The position numbers were made by a program, and so were the translations under genes. From Shouchella xiaoxiensis (GTDB lineage Bacteria > Bacillota > Bacilli > Bacillales > Bacillaceae_D), in NCBI RefSeq assembly GCF_016907895.1, contig NZ_JAFBCV010000007.1, forward strand, positions 1 to 64,000: a DNA stretch of 64,000 bases, read 5' to 3'. Positions 35,279-43,474 of the stretch are shown in pieces; within the stretch, counting starts at the first letter, position 1; the number at the start of each line of letters is the position of its first letter. Under the pieces are notes generated by a model. The model worked only from the letters and a program-made list of their open reading frames with translations, was not told the origin of the DNA and did not search any database.

Positions 35279-36349
35279 TTAAATCAGTTTTTTAGCAAAG
35301 TGAGTAATCAAACGTTTTTCCTGCGCATTCCGATTAACAGCGAGCTTGTTTAATAAAGAAGAGTCCCGCTCAGCGTACGCGAGATAAAGCTGAGCAATAA
35401 AATGATCTGGATGTTGCTTTAAACGACTCTCTAAAATATCTTTCGCTTTTTTGTATTCGAACTGAAGCAGAAAATAGTGAGCTTGTTCATCCTCATCAAC
35501 CAAATTTAGCTCAATATGAGCTTCTAGTGCTTGATTGTGTATATTCAACACAAACGGTATATCATTACGTTTAACAGCTTGAGCTGCCCGGCTGTACCCC
35601 GCTTCAAGATATAATTCCGATGCTTTCTCCAGTGAATCCAGACTCGCCTCCATATTTGTTAGCGAATAAATTAATCCAAGAATATGCCGAGCGGATGCTT
35701 TAAATATGGGGGGAGCGAGAGGATTAACGCAATTCGCTAAGCAGTTCGCCTCCGCCTCCTCCAATCGACCTTCATAGTAGAATAGGCTATAGCTGTACAA
35801 AGAGAGTAACCGAGTTAGTAGACATGTCTTTAAGTATCCACTCTCTAACTCTCGTAGCTTAGAAATTAAGGTATCATAAATGGAAGCAGCGATTGGCTGT
35901 TTATTGATCGTTTGTTCATAGAGCATAATTAAATCTAACTTTAACAAAAGAGCTCGATTATCTATCGTTTCATACAAATACTTTGCTTGCTTCATTGTCT
36001 CTAGATATTCCGTATTTTTCATTCTGGAATGATAGGCAAGTTGATATACAGCAATGTGAGAGACTAACTCTTGATCGTATTGATATTCTGTATAAAGCTG
36101 CTGTGCTTTAGCCTCATAACCATAAAGAGACATAAATTCAAACCCGTCTTTTAGATGGTGCTTATTTTTCGTTTGCATGCAATAGTCGACAATTAATTGA
36201 CCTGCCTCTTTAAAAGAAAAGAAATGAGAGGTTACTAGAATCATGTCTTCAAATTGTAGTTCATCATACTGATTAAAGATGCTTGTCCAACCTAGTTCAA
36301 GGATGTCTTCTTTGCTTAATCGACATTTTTGAATGATCTCATTATGCAT
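35279..36349 (-). CDS. AimR-like TPR peptide-pheromone receptor (arbitrium/RRNPP family)
   Basis: The 356-residue, all-helical protein has TPR-like repeats. Segments such as LIVDYCMQTKNKHHLKDGFEF, IFKASARHILGLIYSLTNMEASLDSLEKA and EQAHYFLLQFEYKKAKDILESRL closely resemble, from memory, the AimR receptors that control lysogeny in SPbeta-like phages. The first ~40 residues show no convincing helix-turn-helix, and an in-frame TAA two codons upstream rules out a longer protein, so it may act without DNA binding, as Rap proteins do. No phage genes lie nearby. The ribosome site is weak. A Rap- or PlcR-type TPR receptor is the alternative. Confidence 0.68.
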   Translation of the reverse strand: MHNEIIQKCRLSKEDILELGWTSIFNQYDELQFEDMILVTSHFFSFKEAGQLIVDYCMQTKNKHHLKDGFEFMSLYGYEAKAQQLYTEYQYDQELVSHIAVYQLAYHSRMKNTEYLETMKQAKYLYETIDNRALLLKLDLIMLYEQTINKQPIAASIYDTLISKLRELESGYLKTCLLTRLLSLYSYSLFYYEGRLEEAEANCLANCVNPLAPPIFKASARHILGLIYSLTNMEASLDSLEKASELYLEAGYSRAAQAVKRNDIPFVLNIHNQALEAHIELNLVDEDEQAHYFLLQFEYKKAKDILESRLKQHPDHFIAQLYLAYAERDSSLLNKLAVNRNAQEKRLITHFAKKLI

Positions 36350-36441
36350 AGATTATTAATCGCCCACCCATCTTATATCATTCTTACTATCTATCATATA
36401 GGATTTGCAACAATAATTGAATAAATTATATGAATTTAGTC

Positions 36442-36470
36442 GTTATTCGAACAAATAACAGGGTATTCGA
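36442..36470. promoter_or_regulatory. Repeats and promoter region upstream of the receptor gene
   Basis: GTTATT (36442-36447) and AATAAC (36454-36459) form an inverted repeat with a 6-bp centre, and TATTCGA occurs directly repeated at 36444-36450 and 36464-36470, 20 bp (two helical turns) apart. On the minus strand a TTGTTC-N18-TATAAT promoter overlaps this block. The rest of 36350-36680 shows no gene. Confidence 0.4.
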
Positions 36471-36680
36471 CAAGCTTCTACGAAAATGCTGACAAAGGAA
36501 ACCTTGATGGAAAGAAGTAGCATCGTTTATCATCAATACTAGAATAAACTGTCTTTCAAACTAGGTTTCTCATTATTTAACAATTAAAACTGCACATCCC
36601 AAATTCTCATTTCACTCTTCGAACATGCTTTAGACGATAATTCTCCCTTCACACAACCTATATACTAAGGAGCGTAAACA

Positions 36681-37166
36681 ATGATTCATGTTACGTATGC
36701 GAAACTTGAACATGCGAAAGGGATTCAATCTGTCTGCACGGACGGCTACTGGGCTTCCTATTCCCATATGCTGCCAAGCGATCAAATTAAAAACGTATGC
36801 GAGGAGTTTTACAATCTACCGCGTATTGAAAACGAAATTACTGAAACAAGTCGGGAATGGCTTGGATACATGGTTGCTTTAGACGAGGATGAAGTGGTTG
36901 GAGCGATCGGCGGGGGATTTACGGGACCGCATACAGCAGAAGTGTTTGTCCTCTACTTAAATCCAATTAGGCGCAATGAAAGAATTGGCACGGCATTGCT
37001 CGATTTTTTAACGAGAGAACAGATAAAGCTAGGAGCAACGGAACAGTGGGCTTCCGTTTATAAAGACAATCAGAAAGGCATTCCATTCTATCGAGCTCGG
37101 GGCTTTGTCTGTATAAGTGAGAAGCAGAAGGAAGGGACAGGACTTAGGTTTAAGCGAGAACTCTAA
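36681..37166 (+). CDS. GNAT acetyltransferase
   Basis: The 161-residue protein is of the GNAT fold: LGYMVALDEDEVVGAIGGGF, the acetyl-CoA loop YLNPIRRNERIGTALLDFL, and VYKDNQKGIPFYRARGFVCI. AAGGAGCG precedes the ATG. The substrate is unknown. It is a single-gene unit ended by a 14-bp hairpin shared with the convergent neighbour. Confidence 0.85.
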   Translation: MIHVTYAKLEHAKGIQSVCTDGYWASYSHMLPSDQIKNVCEEFYNLPRIENEITETSREWLGYMVALDEDEVVGAIGGGFTGPHTAEVFVLYLNPIRRNERIGTALLDFLTREQIKLGATEQWASVYKDNQKGIPFYRARGFVCISEKQKEGTGLRFKREL

Positions 37167-37168
37167 AC

Positions 37169-37201
37169 AGCAAAGAACTGCCTTGTAGGCAGTTCTTTGC
37201 T
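37169..37201. terminator. Hairpin between convergent genes
   Basis: AGCAAAGAACTGCC (37169-37182) and GGCAGTTCTTTGCT (37188-37201) form a perfect 14-bp stem with a 5-nt loop; T runs are weak on both sides. Confidence 0.7.
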
Positions 37202-37207
37202 TACCCG

Positions 37208-37645
37208 TTACTGTGGAAAAAACAACTTCTTTCTTACCTTTTTTATCATCTGAGCGAATTCGTCCTGCCACTCTTCATTCGCATCTTGTTTATTATTAAG
37301 ATGAATCATTTTTCCGCTGTTAAAACTGACCTGCAAATCCTGCTCAGCTTCAGAGGTTCGATTAATAACCGATTTAATATCTTTTAAATTTAAACGTTCA
37401 ATCGTATATTGTTTTTCTGAAGAATACCTTACAACCTCAAAGATAAAGGCATTTGTAAAGAACAAGAAAATATTACCAGGATCTTCTTGCTGAACTTGAC
37501 CATTGGATAACTCTGAAGACTTTGGATAAAAGGCAACCTCTTCTACTTCTGCAAATAGACTCTTTAACTCGGAGCAAAGGTCTTTCATCGCAACAACTTC
37601 GCTATTGTTTATAAACACATCCAAATTGATCTTTTCAGATATCAT
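37208..37645 (-). CDS. Hypothetical protein (DUF3908-like)
   Basis: The 145-residue soluble protein has no signal or membrane segment. Its layout (FYPKS..., GNIFLFFTNAFIFEVVRY, LKDIKSVINRTSEAEQDLQVSFNSGKMIHL, NKQDANEEWQDEFAQMIKKV) resembles the small Bacillus family DUF3908 as I remember it; the assignment is tentative and the function unknown. It stands alone between a GNAT gene and a LOG operon. Confidence 0.6.
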   Translation of the reverse strand: MISEKINLDVFINNSEVVAMKDLCSELKSLFAEVEEVAFYPKSSELSNGQVQQEDPGNIFLFFTNAFIFEVVRYSSEKQYTIERLNLKDIKSVINRTSEAEQDLQVSFNSGKMIHLNNKQDANEEWQDEFAQMIKKVRKKLFFPQ

Positions 37646-37730
37646 TCCTTATTCACCTCCCTTTTTAACACTAGTTTCGCTGGAAAGTGAATGAATCCTC
37701 TATCTTTTTTTAATCTGCAAGGAGTCGCTT

Positions 37731-37916
37731 CTATTTAGAGGCATCTTTCTTTAATAGAACTGAGGCATGGTCCATTGAACTTCCTAAGATCGTTTGGATG
37801 GGCAGAATCTGATCAACAACCCAGCCATTCGCAGCCTCTTCATTTAACAGAGTCTCCGTTTTTAATCGATTCTTCTTTGATGAACCAGTAGGGATTTTAA
37901 TAACTTTATACTCCAT
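37731..37916 (-). CDS. Small DUF4177-like protein
   Basis: Start at ATG 37916 with GAGGAAGGA upstream; the longer frame to 37958 overlaps the preceding gene. The 61-residue product (MEYKVIKIPTGSS, LLNEEAANGWVVDQILP, SVLLKKDA) follows the DUF4177 pattern of a beta-strand, helix with Gly-Trp, and closing strand. Function unknown. It lies 32 bp downstream of the LOG gene and probably in the same transcript. Confidence 0.65.
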   Translation of the reverse strand: MEYKVIKIPTGSSKKNRLKTETLLNEEAANGWVVDQILPIQTILGSSMDHASVLLKKDASK

Positions 37917-37948
37917 TTCTAAAAGTCCTTCCTCTTCGAACGATCGAA

Positions 37949-38521
37949 CTAATTCCATTTACTAATGTAGTTTGCCTCGTAGTTATCAATCTTTGCTAAC
38001 AGCTCAACAGGATCAGAACTGACAAGAATTAATTCTTTATAAGCAGGGTTCATGAAACCTTGGTCAATTGTATGATCAATCATTTCTAATAAAGGGTCAT
38101 AAAATCCGTTCACATTAAGAATTGCGCATGGTTTTTGATGATAACCGAGCTGTGCCCAAGTAAATACTTCAAACCACTCTTCTAACGTGCCTGCTCCTCC
38201 CGGCAGCGCCACAAATGCATCTGATCGTTCTGCCATTTGCGCTTTGCGCTCGTGCATTGTCTTAACGGTAATGAGCTCGTTTAATTGTTGATGCGCAACC
38301 TCAACGCGCTTTAATTTTTCAGGGATGACACCGATTACTGTACCGTTTAAAGCTAATACTTGGTCAGCAATGGCTCCCATACAGCCGACCTGCGCTCCGC
38401 CATAAACAAGAGTCCTTCCTTGTTCCGCGAGGATTCCCCCAAATTCTTTAGCAGCCTCAATAAAACGCGGGTCCGAGCCGCTGCTTGATCCACAAAAGAC
38501 CGCAATGCTCTTTTTCATCAT
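37949..38521 (-). CDS. LOG/TIGR00730 family nucleotide phosphoribohydrolase (YvdD-like)
   Basis: The 190-residue Rossmann-fold protein has the LOG signature PGGAGTLEEWFEVFTWAQLG and the N-terminal CGSSSGSDPRF and YGGAQVGCMGAIAD motifs. Enzymes of this family release the base from nucleoside monophosphates (cytokinin-activating LOG in plants; bacterial YvdD-type). Two ATGs (38521, 38518) follow AAGGAG. Confidence 0.88.
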   Translation of the reverse strand: MMKKSIAVFCGSSSGSDPRFIEAAKEFGGILAEQGRTLVYGGAQVGCMGAIADQVLALNGTVIGVIPEKLKRVEVAHQQLNELITVKTMHERKAQMAERSDAFVALPGGAGTLEEWFEVFTWAQLGYHQKPCAILNVNGFYDPLLEMIDHTIDQGFMNPAYKELILVSSDPVELLAKIDNYEANYISKWN

Positions 38522-38651
38522 TCATTCCACTCCTTTATTTACACTCTCTTCTTTTTACCGCTTTCCTGTCTACGATTCAAGACTTGTTTTTTCTCCTTAA
38601 TTCTGATTACTCTGATACAATAAGACTAAAAGAGCCTTTGAGGAGATCCTG

Positions 38652-40121
38652 ATGTCAAATTCAAATGATTTATCAATTGAACAGATCCATTTTTTATATG
38701 ACAAAAACCAATTAACGGCGAAGCAGCTTATTAGCATGTATTTAGAAAGAATTGCGCTTTTCGACCAGGCAGGTCCAACGTTGCGGTCGATTATTGAGAT
38801 TAATCCAGATGCTCTTTTTATTGCCGAGGCTCTGGATCAAGAAAGAAACCACTATGGACGAACAGGAAGCCTGCACGGCATTCCGATTTTATTAAAAGAT
38901 AATATTGAGACAAAGGATTTCATGCACACGAGCGCTGGTTCAATTGCACTTGAACACCATCGCGCCACAATCGATGCGCATCTCGTTACGAAACTACGAG
39001 AGGAAGGTGCCATTATTCTCGGCAAGACGAATATGACGGAGTTTGCCAACGGCATGTCCTCAACCATGTGGGCGGGCTACAGCTCTCGTGGTGGACAGGT
39101 TCGAAACCCTTATGGAGATGAGTCGCTTTTTGTCGGCGGTTCTAGCTCCGGTTCCGGCGTTGCAGTCGCCGCGGATTTTGCACCACTCGCTGTGGGAACC
39201 GAAACAAATGGATCGATTCTCAGTCCATCCATTCAAAATTCTGTTGTTGGCATTAAACCAACAGTGGGGTTAATTAGCCGCACCGGCATTATTCCTTTTT
39301 CCTATTCGCAGGATACAGCAGGTCCGATGGCCCGAACCGTAACAGATGCCGCCATTCTCCTAGGGGTATTGGCAGGTGTCGATGAACGAGATGCCGCGAC
39401 ATTAACAACGAAGCATGCAAAAACGGACAATTACCTCTCCTTTTTGAGCGAAGCTGGACTTAAAGGTGCCCGTATTGGCGTTTACCGAGCAAACAATCAA
39501 TCCTTTCTTGAATCAGCTGAATACGATGCGTCTCTGTTTGAAGATGTTGTTTCAACACTTAAAAACGAAGGCGCAATCGTTATCGATCATCTTGCTATTC
39601 CTTCAGTTGAAAGAGATTGGAAAACCGATGTGTTGACGCATGAATTCGCACATAGCATGAATCATTTTTTTATGGGCTTGCCTGCTCATGCCCCGGTACA
39701 TTCGTTATCTGAGCTGATTGAATTTAACAAAGTAAATGAAAAAAAAGCGCTAAAATACGGACAGGATCGACTGGAAAAAGCCGCCGCATTGACCAACCCC
39801 ATGACAGCTTCGTCCTACATTGTTGCCCGTCTTGATGACTTGACTTTCGCTCGTGAGAACGGACTCGATGCCGCTCTTCAACAGAATGAACTAGATGCTA
39901 TTCTTTTTCCTGCTTATATCGGTTCCACAATTAGCGCTAAGGCTGGTTACCCTTCGATCGCTGTTCCAGCTGGCTATACGAAAAGCGGTAGACCCTTTGG
40001 CGTGACGTTTGCCGGTGGCGCTTATAAAGAAGGTCAGCTGATTAAAATTGCTTATGGATATGAACAAGCAACACGACTCCGTAAACGTCCACCTGTAATT
40101 GAAAAGGAGATAAATGCATGA
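38652..40121 (+). CDS. Amidase (amidase-signature family)
   Basis: The 489-residue protein has the Ser-cisSer-Lys machinery: Lys in ILLKDNIETKD, the first Ser in ETNGSI, and the nucleophile region GGSSSGSGVAVAADFAPLAVG. Related enzymes hydrolyse a wide range of amides, and GatA is a paralogue, but no gatB/gatC genes are present. GAGGAG precedes the ATG. Its stop overlaps the next gene by 4 bp, so the frameshifted methyltransferase gene belongs to the same operon. Confidence 0.9.
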   Translation: MSNSNDLSIEQIHFLYDKNQLTAKQLISMYLERIALFDQAGPTLRSIIEINPDALFIAEALDQERNHYGRTGSLHGIPILLKDNIETKDFMHTSAGSIALEHHRATIDAHLVTKLREEGAIILGKTNMTEFANGMSSTMWAGYSSRGGQVRNPYGDESLFVGGSSSGSGVAVAADFAPLAVGTETNGSILSPSIQNSVVGIKPTVGLISRTGIIPFSYSQDTAGPMARTVTDAAILLGVLAGVDERDAATLTTKHAKTDNYLSFLSEAGLKGARIGVYRANNQSFLESAEYDASLFEDVVSTLKNEGAIVIDHLAIPSVERDWKTDVLTHEFAHSMNHFFMGLPAHAPVHSLSELIEFNKVNEKKALKYGQDRLEKAAALTNPMTASSYIVARLDDLTFARENGLDAALQQNELDAILFPAYIGSTISAKAGYPSIAVPAGYTKSGRPFGVTFAGGAYKEGQLIKIAYGYEQATRLRKRPPVIEKEINA

Positions 40122-40658
40122 CAACGAGAATAGTAATTGGCGCAGGAGAACATAACAACAATCCAACATGGCTCCAAACCCAAGAAGAGCAGCTGAATTT
40201 ACTAAACCGTAGCAAGTGGGAGGAACATTTCCCACAATCGTCTCTTCAGGCAATTTTAGCAGAACATGTATGGGAACACTTAACTTATGAGGAAGGCGTT
40301 CAGGCAGCTGCGCTGTGCTACGATTTTTTACAGCCCTCTGGCTACGTCCGCTGTGCCGTTCCCGATGGCTACTTTCCAAATGAAGCTTATCAAAAAGGTG
40401 TTCAAGTTGGCGGACCTGGACCAGCAGACCACCCTGCTGCCAGTCACAAAATTGTTCATACATATAAAACATTGACGGCGATGTTTGAAGAAGCCGGTTT
40501 TCAAGTATCGCTGCTGGAATACTGACGAAGCCGGTCAATTTCACGCTGTATCTTGGAAAGAAGCAGACGGGTTTATTTACCGATCAAAACGATTTGATCA
40601 TCGTAACCAGCACGGTGAGCTTGGGTTTGTTTTGCTTATTGTTGATGCAGTAAAGTAA
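40118..40658 (+). pseudogene. Frameshifted SAM-dependent methyltransferase-like gene
   Basis: The frame from ATG 40118 encodes a 135-residue protein (LLNRSKWEEHFPQ; AEHVWEHLTYEEG; GYVRCAVPDGYFPNEAYQ; GGPGPADHPAASHKIVHTYK) and stops at TGA 40523. The next frame continues at once with DEAGQFHAVSWKEADGF and RSKRFDHRNQHGELGF and stops at 40658. The joint reads LLEYW/DEAGQFH, as in intact relatives I remember. Two G residues appear to be missing at about 40524 (TACTGACGAA instead of TACTGGGACGAA). It is a real frameshift or a homopolymer error. Confidence 0.82.
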
Positions 40659-40687
40659 AAAAGAGCTCTCATACGAGCTCTTTTTTT
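40657..40687. terminator. Bidirectional terminator
   Basis: AAAAAAGAGCTC and GAGCTCTTTTTTT (40657-40668, 40675-40687) with a 6-nt loop. It separates the amidase operon from the convergent ABC importer operon. Confidence 0.9.
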
Positions 40688-41750
40688 ATCCTGTATGTGC
40701 TTTTGTTTGTTTCTCCGCCTGTCGCATTTTCAGACTGACTTTTTCGCCAATTTTATACTGTTCAGTAGCCGGACTAATCGCGTGGATGACCTCTCCGCCA
40801 ACTTCCACGGCGTAATGTCTCTCTCTGCCTTGGTACATCGCGTTTACCACCGTTGCTTCCATACCTGTTTGTTCTCGACTAAATAGCCACTGATCAGGTC
40901 GAACTGGATATGTGTCTGCTTGTTTAAATACCTCGCTGACACCCTCTCCATCCCATGATAAAGTAGGCGCTGCATCTGGCCTGAAGCGATTTCCTTCCCA
41001 TCTCCCATCAACCATTGTCGCTTTGCCAACAAACCTAGCAACAAAAGGTGTTTCTGGATACAAATAAATGTGCTGTGGCGTTCCGACCTGTTCAATTTGG
41101 CCATCTTTCATAATAACAATTCGATCGGCCATTGCCAGCGCTTCTTCTTGGTCATGGGTGACATATACGATGGAACTGTTTGTCAAACGGTGCAAACGTT
41201 GAATTTCTTTTCTCATATCTACTCTTAACTCTGCATCCAAACTGCTCAAAGGTTCATCCATTAGTAAAATCGCCGGTTGATGGGCAAGTGCTCGGGCCAA
41301 AGCAACCCGCTGCCTCTGCCCCCCGGATAGTTCATTGGGCATTCGTTTTGCTAACTGTTCCAGCCCGACGAGCTTTAGCACATCTAACGCTCGTCCTTGG
41401 TAATTCTTTTTCCAGTCTTTCCGAGTATGTGGGTGATGCCTGAGGGGGAATTCCACCTGTTCTTGTACCGATAGATGGGGCCATAATGCAAACGATTGAA
41501 AGACCATCCCGATATTTCTTTTCTCAGGAGGTGTTGTTTTCTTCGCACTGCTTACATGATCTCCATCAATGGCAATATGCCCTGCTGTCGGCTCTTCAAA
41601 TCCTGCTAGTAAACGTAATAAAGTTGTTTTGCCACAACCAGAAGGACCGAGGATGGCAATAAACTCTCCTTTTTCTATTGAGAGAGAAATCGTTTTTAGT
41701 GCTTCAAAGGTACCAAAACGCTTTTTTATCTGACTCAATTCCGTTGTCAT
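40686..41750 (-). CDS. ABC importer ATPase (Fbp/Afu/2-AEP type)
   Basis: Walker A GPSGCGKTT, signature LSGGQRQRV, Walker B ILLMDEPLSSLD and H-loop YVTHDQEEA are followed by a C-terminal TOBE-like domain (PVRPDQWLFS; VNAMYQGRERHYAVEV). The 354-residue length is typical of the FbpC/PhnT group. It is the last gene of the PHP-TIM-SurE-SBP-permease-ATPase operon, overlapping the permease by 4 bp. Confidence 0.88.
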   Translation of the reverse strand: MTTELSQIKKRFGTFEALKTISLSIEKGEFIAILGPSGCGKTTLLRLLAGFEEPTAGHIAIDGDHVSSAKKTTPPEKRNIGMVFQSFALWPHLSVQEQVEFPLRHHPHTRKDWKKNYQGRALDVLKLVGLEQLAKRMPNELSGGQRQRVALARALAHQPAILLMDEPLSSLDAELRVDMRKEIQRLHRLTNSSIVYVTHDQEEALAMADRIVIMKDGQIEQVGTPQHIYLYPETPFVARFVGKATMVDGRWEGNRFRPDAAPTLSWDGEGVSEVFKQADTYPVRPDQWLFSREQTGMEATVVNAMYQGRERHYAVEVGGEVIHAISPATEQYKIGEKVSLKMRQAEKQTKAHTG

Positions 41751-43456
41751 GCTTGCTTCACCTTCCTATTCCAAACCTGCTGTAGTCCATAAAGCGTCCC
41801 CATTGCAAGTAAAATGCCGATGACAATAACCATTGAAAATGCCGTGGAATGCGTCGAATATCCGGCTTGTTCAAAATTAAAAATAACGAGGCCAATCGTT
41901 TCTGAGCCACTTGACCATAGTAGCGATGATACCGTTAGTTCCGTCAATGCGGTTAAAAATACGAGAAAGGCGCCACTAATTACACCTGGTAGAAGCAGTG
42001 GCAGCAAGACCCTTCGCCACTTTACAAAGGAATTTGCCCCTGCCAAACGTGCCGCTTCCTCCATTGACGGATCGACTTGTGTCATGGCGGTAAAGCTCCC
42101 CCGCACCTGCAGGATAAGAAACCGGGTAATATAAGCGATCAACAGAATTCCTAACGTCCCATAAAGACCAGGGTTCCAGCCTGGAATTGGTTCAAGCCAC
42201 ATAAAGATCATCGCAAGCGCCAGCACCATTCCTGGAAGCGCATATGGCAAACCAACAAATAATTCCAAAGAACGGTTTAACCCATTCGGGTTCCGTGCGC
42301 GCATGTAGGCGAGCGTCGTTCCAACGAAAAGACAAACAACCATTGTCACTGTGGCAAGAAAAAGGCTATTCCCAAGCGCTTCTTGAACCCGGTTGTTCTC
42401 AAATAAGACAAACCGATAATGATCCATCGTTAAATTCTCCCAAGCAAACGGTAACCCGTATGCTTGAATGAGAGAAGACATGCTCATTGAAACAATTGGT
42501 ACAACGGTAATAAAAAGTAGGAAGCTCCAAACGCTAATCTCAACAAACCGCCTAAATCTACCAAGGTGAAAGCGGGGTTGATAGTCCTGTTCAACCGTAT
42601 CGTCTTGTTTTGATTTTCGGACAAGGAACCATTGAATGAACGTTCCAATTAAAGCAACGAGTGATAGGATAACGGAAAGTGTTGCCGCTCTCGCAAAGGC
42701 AGCTGGCCCAAATCCAACGACTTCTTGATAGATAGCCGTGCTTAATACGGTAATATTTGCTGGAATGCCTAAGAAAGCTGGAATGCCAAAATTATCTAAG
42801 TTGGCAATAAAAGCAAGCAATCCACCGCCCGCAAGACCTGGTAACGCCAGCTTTAAGGTGATGTCTTTGAATACTGTCCACGACCGGGCTCCGCTCGCTC
42901 GTGCTGCCCACTCCATATCCCGAGGAATTCTGCGTAAAACCCCTACTGTAAATAAGAATACAAGTGGAAAATGAGACAAACCAAGCACGAATATCATCCC
43001 CGCCATGGAGTACATATTAAATGGCGCAAGGTCAAAAGGCAGCACATCCAAAACCGTTGCGACCATTCCATTACGGCTCATTAACTGGGTCCATGAAAGC
43101 GTCACAATATAGGATGGAATAATAAATGGAATCATAATAAAAAGCAGCATCATGCGCTTGCCACGAATATCGCTGTACGCCACAATCCAAGCAAAAAATA
43201 ATCCTAAGGCGAGCGCTACTACTGTTGAACCTGTAACCATCACGACGGTATTCTTAAGAATACTCCACGTGCGTGCCTCTGCAAAAATCGCCCCGTAATT
43301 TTCCAGCGTGAACTGACCTTCTGAGAAGAAACTTAAGGAAAACAAGCGAATGATCGGTAAGACAAATAAGAAGAAAATAATTCCCGTTAACCCTATTGTG
43401 TAGAGTCTTCGCTTGGTAAAAAATCGACTAGATTGCGCTTTACCCTGTTGCACCAC
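41747..43456 (-). CDS. ABC importer permease, two fused domains (Fbp/phosphonate type)
   Basis: The 569-residue protein has about 12 membrane segments and two permease EAA loops: EWAARASGARSWTVFKDITL and EEAARLAGANSFVKWRRVLL, so one chain replaces a dimer. This fused form is found in iron (FbpB), sugar-phosphate (AfuB) and 2-aminoethylphosphonate transporters. Start GTG 43456, with AAAGGGG about 13 bp upstream. The substrate must be judged from context. Confidence 0.86.
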   Translation of the reverse strand: MVQQGKAQSSRFFTKRRLYTIGLTGIIFFLFVLPIIRLFSLSFFSEGQFTLENYGAIFAEARTWSILKNTVVMVTGSTVVALALGLFFAWIVAYSDIRGKRMMLLFIMIPFIIPSYIVTLSWTQLMSRNGMVATVLDVLPFDLAPFNMYSMAGMIFVLGLSHFPLVFLFTVGVLRRIPRDMEWAARASGARSWTVFKDITLKLALPGLAGGGLLAFIANLDNFGIPAFLGIPANITVLSTAIYQEVVGFGPAAFARAATLSVILSLVALIGTFIQWFLVRKSKQDDTVEQDYQPRFHLGRFRRFVEISVWSFLLFITVVPIVSMSMSSLIQAYGLPFAWENLTMDHYRFVLFENNRVQEALGNSLFLATVTMVVCLFVGTTLAYMRARNPNGLNRSLELFVGLPYALPGMVLALAMIFMWLEPIPGWNPGLYGTLGILLIAYITRFLILQVRGSFTAMTQVDPSMEEAARLAGANSFVKWRRVLLPLLLPGVISGAFLVFLTALTELTVSSLLWSSGSETIGLVIFNFEQAGYSTHSTAFSMVIVIGILLAMGTLYGLQQVWNRKVKQA

Positions 43457-43474
43457 TGCACATCGTCCCCTTTT

